Shown here: positions 51,379 to 59,803 of the stretch, piece after piece
Layout: every line of letters starts with the position of its first letter
How positions within the stretch are numbered: position 1 is the stretch's first letter
Origin: Granulimonas faecalis
GTDB lineage: Bacteria > Actinomycetota > Coriobacteriia > Coriobacteriales > Atopobiaceae
DNA length: 64,000 nucleotides
Direction of reading: 5' to 3'
NCBI RefSeq assembly: GCF_022834715.1
Contig: NZ_BQKC01000001.1
Coordinates: 284,501 to 348,500, forward strand
Notes under the pieces: generated by a model
What the model saw: only the letters and a program-made list of their open reading frames with translations
Databases searched by the model: none
Told to the model about the DNA's origin: nothing
Translations under genes and position numbers: made by a program

Positions 51379-52002
51379 ATGAAGGTCCTGCTCATCAACG
51401 GGAGCCCCCACGCCGGCGGGTGCACGCGCACCGCCCTCAACGAGGTGGCCGGCGTCCTCAACGAGTGCGGAGTCGAGACCCAGGTCAAGAACGTGGGCGC
51501 CTCGGTGCGCTCCGGCTGCCTCGCCTGCGGCCGCTGCAAGCGGACGGGCCTCTGCGCCGTCGACGACGTGGTCAACGAGGTCATCGAGCTCCTGCCGGGG
51601 GCCGACGGCCTCGTCGTGGGCTCGCCGGTCTACTACTCCGGCGCCAACGGCGGCCTCTGCGCGTTCATGGACCGCCTGTTCTACGCGGCCTCCAACCGCC
51701 TGGCCTTCAAGCCGGCGGCCGCCGTGTGCAGCGCGCGCCGCGCCGGCACCACGGCCACGTTGGAGCGGCTCAACCAGTACTTCCTCATCAACAATATGCC
51801 CGTGGTGCCGTCCCAGTACTGGAACATGGTCCACGGCAACAGCCCCGAGCAGGTGCGCCGCGACGCCGAGGGCCTGCAGACCATGCGCACCCTCGGCCGC
51901 AACATGGCCTGGATGCTCCGCTGCATCGCCGCGGGCCAGGAGGCGGGCGTCGACCGTCCGCTCCACGAGCCGGGCGTGCGCACCAACTTCATCGGCGACT
52001 GA
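51379..52002 (+). CDS. NADPH-dependent FMN reductase / flavodoxin-fold oxidoreductase
   Basis: A 207-residue flavodoxin-like protein. It opens MKVLLINGSPHAGGCTRTALNEV, the FMN phosphate-binding loop. CLACGRCKRTGLC is a cysteine cluster typical of multimeric flavodoxin/iron-sulfur flavoprotein-like reductases. GADGLVVGSPVYYSGANGGLCAFMDRLFY is the second FMN contact. The cysteines may be redox active or bind a metal. Likely a cytoplasmic reductase of small molecules. The ATG at 51379 follows GGGAGGTCTGTC; it is 28 bases after topA and 39 bases before the next gene. Confidence 0.85.
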   Translation: MKVLLINGSPHAGGCTRTALNEVAGVLNECGVETQVKNVGASVRSGCLACGRCKRTGLCAVDDVVNEVIELLPGADGLVVGSPVYYSGANGGLCAFMDRLFYAASNRLAFKPAAAVCSARRAGTTATLERLNQYFLINNMPVVPSQYWNMVHGNSPEQVRRDAEGLQTMRTLGRNMAWMLRCIAAGQEAGVDRPLHEPGVRTNFIGD

Positions 52003-52041
52003 CGTGGCGGCGGGACGCCGCCGTCGTTGGAAGGAGACCCC

Positions 52042-52926
52042 ATGTCCAGGAGAAATCTCGTCATCACCGGCGCCAACGGCTACATCGCGAGCCTCGTGGC
52101 CCTGTACAACGCGGACCGGTTCGACATCGTGCCCGTGACCCGCGCCGACGTCGATTTCGCCGACCCCGAGGCCGTGCGCGCGCACTTCTCGGCGCTGGAC
52201 TTCGACCTGCTCCTCCACACCGCCGCCGTGGCCGCCACGGCCCTCTGCGAGAACGATCCCGAGATGACCCACCGGGTGAACGTGGAGTCGCCCATCGCCC
52301 TAGCCGAGGTGTGCCGCGACAAGGGTGCGAGGTTCCTGTTCATCACCACCGAGCAGACCTTCAACGCCAAGACCTCCGGCGCGCCCTTCGCCGAGGACGC
52401 CGAGCCCGAGAGCCACTCCCATTACGGCCGCCAGAAGACCGAGGTGGACGCTTGGCTCGCCGCCTCCGATGTCGACCATGTGACCCTGCGCCTCTCCTGG
52501 ATGATGGGCATGCCCCTCCACGGCGTGCGCCCGAGCCCCAACGTGGCGCTCCAGGTGCTCGAGGCCGTGCGCACCGGCACCCCGGCCTCGTTCAAGGTCC
52601 ACGACCGCCGCTGCCTCACCTACGCTCAGAACCTGGCGGACTCCTTCACCCAGGTCTGCGAGCTGCCCCGGGGCACCTACAACTTCGCGGCCGAGACCGA
52701 CGGCTCCGTGTACCAGTGCGCCCGGCGCCTGGCCGCGGCCTTCGGCGCGACGCCCGAGGAGGTCGACGCCCTCATTCGCCCGGACCTCGAGAGCTACGCC
52801 GACCAGCCCCGCGACTATCGCCTCGACTCCTCCAAGATCCGCGCCGCGGGCATCGACCCCGGCACCTTCGAGGGCAACGTGGCCGCCATCATGGCCGACT
52901 TCGGCTTCCCCGAGAAGCCCTTCTAG
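52042..52926 (+). CDS. Extended SDR protein, RmlD-like (dTDP-4-dehydrorhamnose reductase family)
   Basis: A 294-residue Rossmann protein: NLVITGANGYIASLVAL near the N-terminus, HTAAVAATALCENDPEMTHRVNVESPIALAEVC and the catalytic Tyr-Lys in SHYGRQKTEVD (about residues 135-145), then RLSWMMGM. The layout resembles RmlD and related sugar-nucleotide or MAT2B-like reductases. No other rhamnose or sugar-nucleotide genes are nearby, so the true substrate is unknown. The ATG at 52042 follows GGAAGGAGACCCC. The gene ends 9 bases before tmk. Confidence 0.82.
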   Translation: MSRRNLVITGANGYIASLVALYNADRFDIVPVTRADVDFADPEAVRAHFSALDFDLLLHTAAVAATALCENDPEMTHRVNVESPIALAEVCRDKGARFLFITTEQTFNAKTSGAPFAEDAEPESHSHYGRQKTEVDAWLAASDVDHVTLRLSWMMGMPLHGVRPSPNVALQVLEAVRTGTPASFKVHDRRCLTYAQNLADSFTQVCELPRGTYNFAAETDGSVYQCARRLAAAFGATPEEVDALIRPDLESYADQPRDYRLDSSKIRAAGIDPGTFEGNVAAIMADFGFPEKPF

Positions 52927-52935
52927 GAGGCCGTC

Positions 52936-53562
52936 GTGGAGCGGGGAACGTTCATAACCCTGGAGGGGACCGACGGGTCGGGCAAGACCACCCAGGCGGC
53001 ACGGCTGGCGGCGGCCCTCGAGGCCGCGGGCCGCGAGGTCGTGCGCCTGCGGGAGCCCGGCGGCACCGCGATCTCAGAGAAGGTGCGGGCCCTCCTGCTG
53101 GACCCTGCCAACGGGGCCATGACGGCGCCGTGCGAGCTCCTCCTCTACGAGGCCTCCCGCGCCCAGCTGGTGGGGGAGGTCGTGGGGCCGGCCCTGGCCT
53201 GCGGCGCCTGGGTGGTGTGCGACCGGTTCGCCGACTCCACGACGGCCTACCAGCGCGCCGGCCGAGGCCTGCCCGCCTCCATGGTGGAGGGGGCCAACGC
53301 CCTGGCCTGCGGCGACTGCGTGCCCGACGTCACGCTCTGGCTCGACGTCAGCCCGCGTCGCGCCTTGGGGCGCGCCCTGTCCGGGGGTTGCGACCGCATC
53401 GAGGCCGAGGGCCTCGCCTTTCAGGAGCGCGTGCGCGCCGGCTACGAGGACGTCTGGCGCCGCCACGGCGACCGCGTGGCGCGCGTGGACGCGTCGGGCA
53501 CCCCCGACGAGGTCTGGGGCGCCGTGGTGGCGGCCCTCGCCGAGAGGGGCGTCCATGTCTGA
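52936..53562 (+). CDS. tmk: Thymidylate kinase
   Basis: A 208-residue P-loop kinase phosphorylating dTMP. The P-loop is LEGTDGSGKTTQ (about residues 8-19), followed by VRLREPGGTAISEKVR, with the DR motif in CDRFADSTTAYQ and the family-typical GRGLP after it. The GTG at 52936 follows CTAGGAGG at the end of the previous gene. The stop overlaps holB by 8 bases, so the two are coupled. Confidence 0.95.
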   Translation: MERGTFITLEGTDGSGKTTQAARLAAALEAAGREVVRLREPGGTAISEKVRALLLDPANGAMTAPCELLLYEASRAQLVGEVVGPALACGAWVVCDRFADSTTAYQRAGRGLPASMVEGANALACGDCVPDVTLWLDVSPRRALGRALSGGCDRIEAEGLAFQERVRAGYEDVWRRHGDRVARVDASGTPDEVWGAVVAALAERGVHV

Positions 53563-54715
53563 GACCGCCGTGCCCCCGTGCCTCTCCGCCCTCGACGGCC
53601 AGCCCCGGGTGAGGCGCTTCCTCGCCGACGCTCTGGCCCAGGGGCGCGTGGGGGCCGCCTACCTGTTCTGCGGCACTGCGGGCGAGGAGGCCCACAGGGC
53701 CGCCGTGGCCCTGGCCCAGGCCCTCGTGTGCCCCCGCGGCGGCTGCGGCGACACGGCCTCCTGCGACGACTGCCGCCTCGTGGCGGCCGGCGACCACCCC
53801 GACGTGACGATCCTGTCGCCCGACTCCGCCACGGGCTACCGCATCGAGCAGGTGCGCGACGAGGTCATCGCCCGCGCCCAGAAGACGCCGGTGCGCTCGC
53901 CGGCGAAGGTGTTCGTGCTGGAGCGGGCCGACCAGCTCCGCGGCGTCTCGGCCAACGCCCTGCTCAAGACCATCGAGGAGCCCCCGGGCGACACCCACTT
54001 CATCCTCTGCTCCCCCGCCCCCGACCTCGTGTTGCCCACCATCGTGAGCCGCTGCCAGGTGGTGCCCTTCGCGCCCGCGGCCGCAAGCGCCGTCGCCGAG
54101 GCGGCCGCCGCGGCCGGAGTCTCCGAGGCCGAGGCCGCCTGGGCGCTCTTCGTGTGCCCCGCGGCCGCCGACGCCGCGGCCCTGCTCGCCAGCGCGCCCC
54201 GCCGGGCCGTGCGCGACGCCGTGCTCGACACCCTCGGTCGCCTGGGGTCGCTCGACGGCTGGGGCGTCCTCCAGGCGGCCGACACCGTCGCCGAGGCGGC
54301 CGCCGTGTCGTTCTCGGACGGGGAGGGCGCGATGACCGACGGGGAGCGCGAGGAGCGGGACCGCCTGCTCGAGGAGTACCTCACCCGCGGCGCCCTCAAG
54401 GCCGTCAAGGAGCAGGAGAAGCGCGAGGATGCGGCCAAGGAGCGCTCGGGTATCATGGAGGCCGTCGCCATCTGCGAGTCCGTGCTGCGCGACGCCTTTG
54501 TCGCCACCCAGGACCGCGCCGCCACGCCCGTCAACGCCGACGCCGCCCCCATCGTGGAGGCCCTGGCCGCGGCCGGTGCCGAGCGCGTCGCCGCCGCCTG
54601 CGAGGCGGCCGAGCGCGCCGCCGCGGACATCGCGCACAACGTCACCCCCCGCCTGGCCGTCGAGGCCATGCTGCTCGCCTTCAAGGAGGCCCTATGCCCC
54701 GCGTCATCCCGGTGA
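53555..54715 (+). CDS. holB: DNA polymerase III subunit delta-prime
   Basis: A 386-residue clamp-loader subunit. The P-loop is degenerate (YLFCGTAGEEAHRAAVAL), which fits delta-prime proteins that do not hydrolyse ATP. Zinc cysteines lie in CPRGGCGDTASCDDC. VLERADQLRGVSANALLKTIEEPPGDTHFIL and SRCQVVPFAP are the sensor regions. It loads the sliding clamp with the other tau/gamma and delta subunits. It overlaps tmk by 8 bases and the next gene by 22 bases, a compact tmk-holB-ricT unit as in many Gram-positives. Confidence 0.93.
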   Translation: MSETAVPPCLSALDGQPRVRRFLADALAQGRVGAAYLFCGTAGEEAHRAAVALAQALVCPRGGCGDTASCDDCRLVAAGDHPDVTILSPDSATGYRIEQVRDEVIARAQKTPVRSPAKVFVLERADQLRGVSANALLKTIEEPPGDTHFILCSPAPDLVLPTIVSRCQVVPFAPAAASAVAEAAAAAGVSEAEAAWALFVCPAAADAAALLASAPRRAVRDAVLDTLGRLGSLDGWGVLQAADTVAEAAAVSFSDGEGAMTDGEREERDRLLEEYLTRGALKAVKEQEKREDAAKERSGIMEAVAICESVLRDAFVATQDRAATPVNADAAPIVEALAAAGAERVAAACEAAERAAADIAHNVTPRLAVEAMLLAFKEALCPASSR

Positions 54716-56199
54716 AGTTCACCTTCGCCTTCTCCGACCTGTGGTTCGACCCCGCGGGGGCCCAGATCGAGGCCGGCGATCACGCCATCTGCGAGACGGA
54801 GCGCGGCCTGGAGATGGGGCTCGTGACCGAGGGCGTCCGCGAGGTCTCGGAGACCGAGCTCAGGGAGACCATCGGCGACGCCACCCTCAAGCCCATCGTG
54901 CGCAAGGCCACCGACGAGGACTACGACCGCGCCGAGGAACTCGCCGCCAAGGGCGACGAGGCACTGCCGGTGTTCCGCCGCCTGGCCAAGGAGTCAGGCC
55001 TGCCCATCAAGCCCGTGGGCGTGGAGTACCTCTTTGGCGGAGAGCGCTGCGTGTGCTACTTCGCCGCCGAGGAGCGTGTGGACTTCCGCCAGCTCGTGCG
55101 CGACCTCTCCCGGGCCCTCCACGAGCGCATCGACATGCGCCAGATCGGCGTGCGCGAGGAGGCCGCCCTCATGGGCGGCTATGCCGGCTGCGGCCAGGAG
55201 CTCTGCTGCGCCCGCTGGGAGACCCGCTTCGAGCCCGTCTCCATCCGCATGGCCAAGGAGCAGGACCTCCCGCTCAACAGCCCCAAGATCAGCGGTGTCT
55301 GCGGCCGTCTCATGTGCTGCCTGCGCTACGAGTTCGAGGCCTACCGTGACTTCAAGGGCCGCGCCCCCAAGAAGAACGCCGTGATCGACACCCCGCTCGG
55401 CAAGGCCAGGATCTGCGAGTACGACACCCCCCGCGAGATGCTGGGCCTGCGCCTGGAGAACGGCAAGTCCATCAAGGTGCCCCTGGCCGGCATGGAGTGC
55501 TCCGAGCGCGCCTGCAAGAAGGCCGAGGAGAATCACTGCCCGTGCCGCCCCGACACCGTGACCCGCTCCATGCTCGAGGCCCTGGAGTCCTCCGAGGTGC
55601 AGGTGGCCCTCGCCGAGCTCGACCGCGCCAACGGCGTGGGGCAGCAGGACTTCGACGACAGCGACATCGTGTTCGTGAGCGAGCAGCGCCGCCGTAGGCG
55701 CCGGGCGCAGGTGGCCGAGAAGAAGGAGGAGGCCGCCGCCAAGGAGGCCGAGCGCGCCAAGCGGGCCGCCCGCAAGGCCGCCAAGGGAGAGAGCGCCGGT
55801 GGCGACGGGCAGCGCCCGGGGCGCCGCCGCAGGCGCCACCACGCTGGCGAGGGCGCGGAGATGCAGGAGTGCCGCGGGGCCGAGGCCCGGCAGGACACCC
55901 GCGGGGGAGGGGCCGGCGCGCCCAAGGCGACGCGTAGGCGCCGCCCCGGCGACGGCGGTGGCCGCCAGGACCGGCAGAGCCGTCCCGGCCAGGGCCAAGG
56001 TCAGGGCGCCGAGGTGCGCGCGCCCAAGGAGCGCGGCACCAAGGAGCGCCGCGACCGGGGTGCCGACAGGCCCCGCGCCCAGCGCCCGCAGCAGGATGCC
56101 AAGGGCCAGCCCCAGGGGGGCCAGGGTGCGGAGAAACCGCGTCGCAGGCGCAGGCGCCGCTCCAACCGGCCCAAGGGCGGCGGCCCCGCCGCCGAGTAG
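54694..56199 (+). CDS. ricT: PSP1/RicT-domain protein with basic tail
   Basis: A 501-residue protein. Residues about 1-290 match PSP1/RicT: VPVKFTFAFSDLWFDP at the start, EYLFGGERCVCYFAAEERVDFRQLVRDLS, then YAGCGQELCCARWE and VCGRLMCCLRYEFEAYRDFKG. The shared cysteines bind an Fe-S cluster in the RicAFT complex that helps RNase Y process mRNA. The last 170 residues are Arg/Gly/Gln-rich and low-complexity, with many short basic runs; such a tail may bind RNA and is unusual in length. The ATG at 54694 follows AAGGAGG inside holB. Confidence 0.88.
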   Translation: MPRVIPVKFTFAFSDLWFDPAGAQIEAGDHAICETERGLEMGLVTEGVREVSETELRETIGDATLKPIVRKATDEDYDRAEELAAKGDEALPVFRRLAKESGLPIKPVGVEYLFGGERCVCYFAAEERVDFRQLVRDLSRALHERIDMRQIGVREEAALMGGYAGCGQELCCARWETRFEPVSIRMAKEQDLPLNSPKISGVCGRLMCCLRYEFEAYRDFKGRAPKKNAVIDTPLGKARICEYDTPREMLGLRLENGKSIKVPLAGMECSERACKKAEENHCPCRPDTVTRSMLEALESSEVQVALAELDRANGVGQQDFDDSDIVFVSEQRRRRRRAQVAEKKEEAAAKEAERAKRAARKAAKGESAGGDGQRPGRRRRRHHAGEGAEMQECRGAEARQDTRGGGAGAPKATRRRRPGDGGGRQDRQSRPGQGQGQGAEVRAPKERGTKERRDRGADRPRAQRPQQDAKGQPQGGQGAEKPRRRRRRRSNRPKGGGPAAE

Positions 56200-56253
56200 C
56201 GGCCGCGGCCGGCGGTGCCGACCGGCCGTCGGCGAGGGTACGTGCGACGAAGA

Positions 56254-56285
56254 AGGCCCCCGCACCCGGTGGGATGCGGGGGCCT
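56254..56285. terminator. Bidirectional terminator between ricT and crr
   Basis: AGGCCCCCGCA (56254-56264) pairs perfectly with TGCGGGGGCCT (56275-56285). On the minus strand a TTCTTCG tail follows, so it stops the crr transcript; the plus-strand tail (CTCCG) is weaker. Confidence 0.75.
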
Positions 56286-56331
56286 CTCCGTCCCGGTGCG
56301 GGACAGGCGGTCTTCTCGGTTCTCGGTGGCG

Positions 56332-56865
56332 CTAGTCGGTGATCTCCAGGAGGATCTGGCCGGCGTCCACGTGGCCGTGCTGCACGAGCTCCACGCGCTC
56401 GAAGTCGTCGGCGTTCACGACGGCGACGGTCACGATGTCGTCGTAGCCGGCCTCGGCGATGGCCTCGCGGGAGAAGGCGAGCACGGGCTGCCCGGCCTTC
56501 ACGCCGTCGCCCTGCTCCACGAGGTAGGTGAAGCCCTTGCCCTCCATGGCCACCGTGTCGATGCCCACGTGCACGATCACCTGGGCGCCGCCCTCGCTCA
56601 CGAAGCCGATGGCGTGCTGGCTGCCGGCGTACTCCACGGTGACGGTGCCGTTGACGGGGGCGTAGACGACCTCGTTCTGGGGCTTGATGCCGCAGCCACA
56701 GCCGAGGAGGCCCTCGGAGAAGATGTCGCGCTCAACATCCGTGCGCTCGATGACGGCACCTGTCACAGGGGCGGCGATGGTGGTGGGGTTGGCCATGGCC
56801 TCGATGGGCTCAATGCCCTCGAGGTTGGGCTCGTTGTTCTTGTTGAACAGGCCGAAGAGGCTCAT
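56332..56865 (-). CDS. crr: PTS glucose-type EIIA component
   Basis: A 177-residue IIA-Glc protein. NPTTIAAPVTGAVIERTDV is the classic start of the fold and APVNGTVTVEYAGSQHAIGF has one active histidine. GGAQVIVHVGIDTVAMEGKGF has the other, the phosphorylation site in VHVGIDTV (about residue 118). It passes phosphate from HPr to a sugar EIIBC made elsewhere and may regulate other transporters. The ATG at 56865 follows TAGGAGCACCC. It stands alone, with no EIIBC in the window. Confidence 0.92.
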   Translation of the reverse strand: MSLFGLFNKNNEPNLEGIEPIEAMANPTTIAAPVTGAVIERTDVERDIFSEGLLGCGCGIKPQNEVVYAPVNGTVTVEYAGSQHAIGFVSEGGAQVIVHVGIDTVAMEGKGFTYLVEQGDGVKAGQPVLAFSREAIAEAGYDDIVTVAVVNADDFERVELVQHGHVDAGQILLEITD

Positions 56866-57000
56866 GGGTGCTCCTATCTGGCAAAGGGGTAGTCCTCTAG
56901 TCCCTTTATTCCCAGCGTGACTCTGCTGTGGCACGGTCGCGTCAAAAACCACAGGCCCGTCGGTGCGCGGCAGGTTGTCATGCCAGCCGCCCGCCGCCCT

Positions 57001-57039
57001 GTTCGACTGATGGGACGGGACACGACCGGTGGGACAGGG
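57001..57039 (+). repeat. Degenerate GGGACAAAAG-type repeat
   Basis: GTTCGACTGATGGGAC followed by CCGGTGGGACAGGG matches the middle and end of the 11528 element with the second 15-mer damaged. The surrounding gap (56866-57401) also holds an AT-rich patch, a hairpin and a regulatory inverted repeat, but no gene. Confidence 0.55.
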
Positions 57040-57192
57040 CGGCGGTTCCCAAAGGGCGTCCCTGCGGCCCCGTATTCATTGCCGGGCGGCGATGGGTTCA
57101 AACCCCGCCCCTTTCACGCCGAAGTATGCAATTGATAGCAACCTGAATGTATGAATCACCGCATGGATTCGCCCAAAAACGGAGGAAGCAAG

Positions 57193-57233
57193 GCCGGTTA
57201 TACGTTTGGATAGGTACATTTACCGGCTTTTTT
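57193..57233 (+). terminator. Candidate hairpin with T6 tail upstream of binding-protein gene 1
   Basis: GCCGGT (57193-57198) pairs with ACCGGC (57222-57227), with a long AT-rich loop that can add a TAC/GTA pair, followed by six Ts. It lies 170 bases before the gene. It may end an unidentified short transcript in the AT-rich patch. Confidence 0.4.
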
Positions 57234-57241
57234 GCTGACAT

Positions 57242-57297
57242 TTGACCCCATACGCCCATGGATGCATAGAAACAAGAGCGAATTTTATTTCTATACA
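57242..57297 (+). promoter_or_regulatory. Candidate promoter and inverted-repeat operator for binding-protein gene 1
   Basis: TTGACC (57242-57247) and CATAGA (57265-57270) are 17 bases apart. An inverted repeat, TGCATAGAAA (57263-57272) and TTTCTATACA (57288-57297), covers the -10 box. A similar pair occurs before the paralogous gene at 60165, which supports a shared operator. Confidence 0.5.
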
Positions 57298-57401
57298 TCG
57301 ACTGTTGCCCCGGCCGTGGCCGCAGGGATCCGGGGGACGTCGTACCCTTTCGTGCCAACGGCGGCCGGAAAGGTGCCGTCCCCGGATGCGAAGGAGCGGC
57401 C

Positions 57402-58328
57402 ATGACCGAGAGCAGCGCCCCCGCGGTGCAGCAGTCCACAGCGAACGGCGGGCTGCCCAAGCGCCCCGCCGCCCGCGTCCTCACACGCAGGGGGTTCCTG
57501 TCCGCCGGCGCCCTCGCGGCGGCGACGGTCGCGCTCGCCGGCTGCGGCGCGGCGCCCGACGGCGCCCAGGCCGAGGCGGCCGAGGGCGGGTCCGGGTCCC
57601 AGACGCTGCGGGTGGGCATGGAGGCGGCCTACGCCCCCTACAACTGGCAGGTGACGGAGGCGTCGGACACCACCATCCCCATCGAGAACGTCTCCGGCGC
57701 CTATGCGGACGGCTACGACGTCCAGGTCGCCAAGCATGTGGCCGCCGCCCTCGACCGTGAGCCCGTGGCCGTCAAGCTCTCGTTCGACGGCCTCATCGAC
57801 GCCCTGGCCTCGGGTCAGATCGACGTCATCATCGCCGGTATGGCCCCCACCGAGGAGCGCCGCCAGTCCATCGACTTCTCCGACCCCTACTTCGAGGGCA
57901 CCTACGGCCTGTTCGTGCGCGAGGGTTCGCCCTATGAGGACGCCAAGACCCTCGTGGACCTCTCCGGCGCCTCCGTCGTGGGTCAGAAGGGCACCAAGCT
58001 CGACGACATCATCGACGAGATCCCCGGCGTGGTGCACATGACCCCGCTGCCCTCCGTGCCCAACGTGCTCGCCGCCCTCCAGCAGGGCGCCGCGGACGCC
58101 GCCACCTACAACATGGAGAACGAGGCTGCCTACCTGCGGAGCAACCCCGGCATCGTGCCGGTGCGGTTCGATGAGGGCGAGGGCTTCCCCGATGTGGTGA
58201 CCACCGGCGTGGGTGTGGCCAAGGGCAACGACGACATGCTCGCCGTCATCAACGGGGCCCTGGCCGACCTCTCCGACGCGGAGCGCCAGGAGCTGTGGGA
58301 CGGCGCCGTCGAGCGCCAGCCGGAGTGA
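57402..58328 (+). CDS. Amino-acid ABC transporter substrate-binding lipoprotein 1 (Tat-dependent)
   Basis: A 308-residue family 3 solute-binding protein. A twin-arginine motif, TRRGFLSAGAL (residues 28-38), precedes the lipobox LAGC with Cys48, so it is probably exported folded by Tat and then lipidated. The mature part has LRVGMEAAYAPYNWQ, DGYDVQVAKHVA, IDVIIAGMAPTEERRQSIDFSDPYFEG and a duplicated-lobe layout binding a polar amino acid. It is about 65% similar to the protein at 60165, clearly a duplicate with the same Cys48 and signal. The start follows GCGAAGGAGCGGCC. The M20 peptidase gene overlaps or abuts its stop. Confidence 0.92.
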   Translation: MTESSAPAVQQSTANGGLPKRPAARVLTRRGFLSAGALAAATVALAGCGAAPDGAQAEAAEGGSGSQTLRVGMEAAYAPYNWQVTEASDTTIPIENVSGAYADGYDVQVAKHVAAALDREPVAVKLSFDGLIDALASGQIDVIIAGMAPTEERRQSIDFSDPYFEGTYGLFVREGSPYEDAKTLVDLSGASVVGQKGTKLDDIIDEIPGVVHMTPLPSVPNVLAALQQGAADAATYNMENEAAYLRSNPGIVPVRFDEGEGFPDVVTTGVGVAKGNDDMLAVINGALADLSDAERQELWDGAVERQPE

Positions 58329-58330
58329 CC

Positions 58331-59803
58331 GTGGGTGCCCATGGAGCGCCGCCCGCGGGTGGCGACGGCGTCCTCGCGTTCCTCGCCGGCGACGGCTGCC
58401 CCGGGCTCGACGGCCCGGCGGCCGCCCGGCGCCTGGCCGGCCTCCTGTCGTTTCCCACCGTGGCCACGGGGGCGTACGGGTCGGGTGACTGGGGCGCCTT
58501 CGAGGAGCAGCGCGCCTACCTGAGGTCCCACTACCCCCGCGTCTTCTCCGCGGCCACCGAGACCCTCGTGGAGGGCGCGGCCGGCGGCGGTCCCCAGGCG
58601 CTGCTGCTGGAGCTGCCCGGCCGCGACCCGGGCCTCGACCCCGTGATGCTCATGGCCCACCAGGACGTGGTGCCCTGTATGCCGGGGACGGAGGACCACT
58701 GGACCCACGGCCCCTTCTCGGGGACCGCCGACGGCACATGGGTCTGGGGTCGCGGCGCCATCGACATGAAGGTGCAGCTCGCCGGCATCCTCGAGGCCCT
58801 GGAACTCGTGCTCGCCGAAGGCCGCCCCCTCCGCCGCGGCGTGGTGGTGGCGTGCGGCCACGACGAGGAGTGCCTCCAGGAGGGTGCCCGCGCCCTCGCG
58901 CGCACCCTCGGATCCCGCGGCGTGCGTCCGGTGTTCCTCGTCGACGAGGGCGACTACCTGGTGCACGACCTCGCCGGCCTCGGCGGCGACGGGCATTGGA
59001 TGGGGGTCGCCGTGGCCGAGAAGGGCTACGCCGACCTGTGGCTCTCCGCGGCGTCGGCGGGAGGCCACTCCTCCAACCCCGTGGGCGGCACCTCCCTCGG
59101 CAGGCTCTGCCGGGCGGTGTCCCGCATTCTGGACGCCGTGGGGGAGCCCCGGCTCACCGGGCCCGTGGCGGCCATGTTCCGAGAGCTCGCGCCCCGCATC
59201 TCCCGCGGGCCGGTGGCGGACCTCCTCCAAGGGGACCCGGGCCGCGTGGACGCCTGCGCCACCGAGCTCGCCACCCTGCTGGCCCGGGACCCCGAGACCT
59301 ACCCCCTCGTGTGCACCACGGCCGCGCCCACGATGATGGAGGGCGGCGCCTCCGTGCCCAACGTGATGCCGCAGGACATGGGGGCGGCCGTGAACTTCCG
59401 CCTGCTGCCGGGTGAGACCCTGGAGGGCCTCGTGTCCGCGGTTCGGGAACTCGTGGCCGACCTCGGCGTGGAGGTGGCCCTCATGGGCGGCTCCAATCCG
59501 CCCTCCGCGGTCTCGCGTTGGGACGGCTGGGGCATGGAGCGTCTGCGCCAGGCCGCCGCACCCCTCTTCACGGAGCCCGACGGCACCCCCGTGCCGCTCG
59601 TGCCGACCCTGGCCGTCGGCGCCAGCGACGCCCGCATGTACGAGGGCGTCTGCGACCAGTGCCTGCGGTTCTCGGCATTCGTGGTGGACGCGGGGGAGAG
59701 CTCCCGCGGCGTCCACGGCACGGACGAGCGTGTCCTGGAGCGGTCCTTCACCCAAGGGGCGGCGTTCCTGCGCCGCCTCGTGGAGGCCTGCTGCCTCCAC
59801 TGA
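58331..59803 (+). CDS. M20-family metallopeptidase
   Basis: A 490-residue peptidase with LMAHQDVVP (about residues 110-118), VWGRGAIDMK, VVACGHDEECLQEGA and, in the lid domain, SAGGHSSNPVGGTS. The histidine, aspartates and glutamates fit two zinc ions. Length fits the carboxypeptidase S-like branch. It has no signal, so it probably cleaves imported di- or tripeptides or acylated amino acids inside the cell. GTG at 58331 has GGAG 5 bases upstream; GTG at 58325 overlapping the previous stop (GTGA) is the alternative. It lies between two binding-protein genes, linking peptide breakdown to import. Confidence 0.88.
   Translation: MGAHGAPPAGGDGVLAFLAGDGCPGLDGPAAARRLAGLLSFPTVATGAYGSGDWGAFEEQRAYLRSHYPRVFSAATETLVEGAAGGGPQALLLELPGRDPGLDPVMLMAHQDVVPCMPGTEDHWTHGPFSGTADGTWVWGRGAIDMKVQLAGILEALELVLAEGRPLRRGVVVACGHDEECLQEGARALARTLGSRGVRPVFLVDEGDYLVHDLAGLGGDGHWMGVAVAEKGYADLWLSAASAGGHSSNPVGGTSLGRLCRAVSRILDAVGEPRLTGPVAAMFRELAPRISRGPVADLLQGDPGRVDACATELATLLARDPETYPLVCTTAAPTMMEGGASVPNVMPQDMGAAVNFRLLPGETLEGLVSAVRELVADLGVEVALMGGSNPPSAVSRWDGWGMERLRQAAAPLFTEPDGTPVPLVPTLAVGASDARMYEGVCDQCLRFSAFVVDAGESSRGVHGTDERVLERSFTQGAAFLRRLVEACCLH

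Noticed and set aside
57050-57116. tRNA-like sequence: GGGTTCAAACCCC resembling a T-arm, with AAAGGG and CCCTTT as possible acceptor ends
   Set aside because: The total length is about 6 bases too short, no D-arm or anticodon arm can be formed, the T-stem has a mismatch and there is no CCA. It may be chance or a very old tRNA remnant; an integration-site role is not supported because no matching copy is seen in the window.
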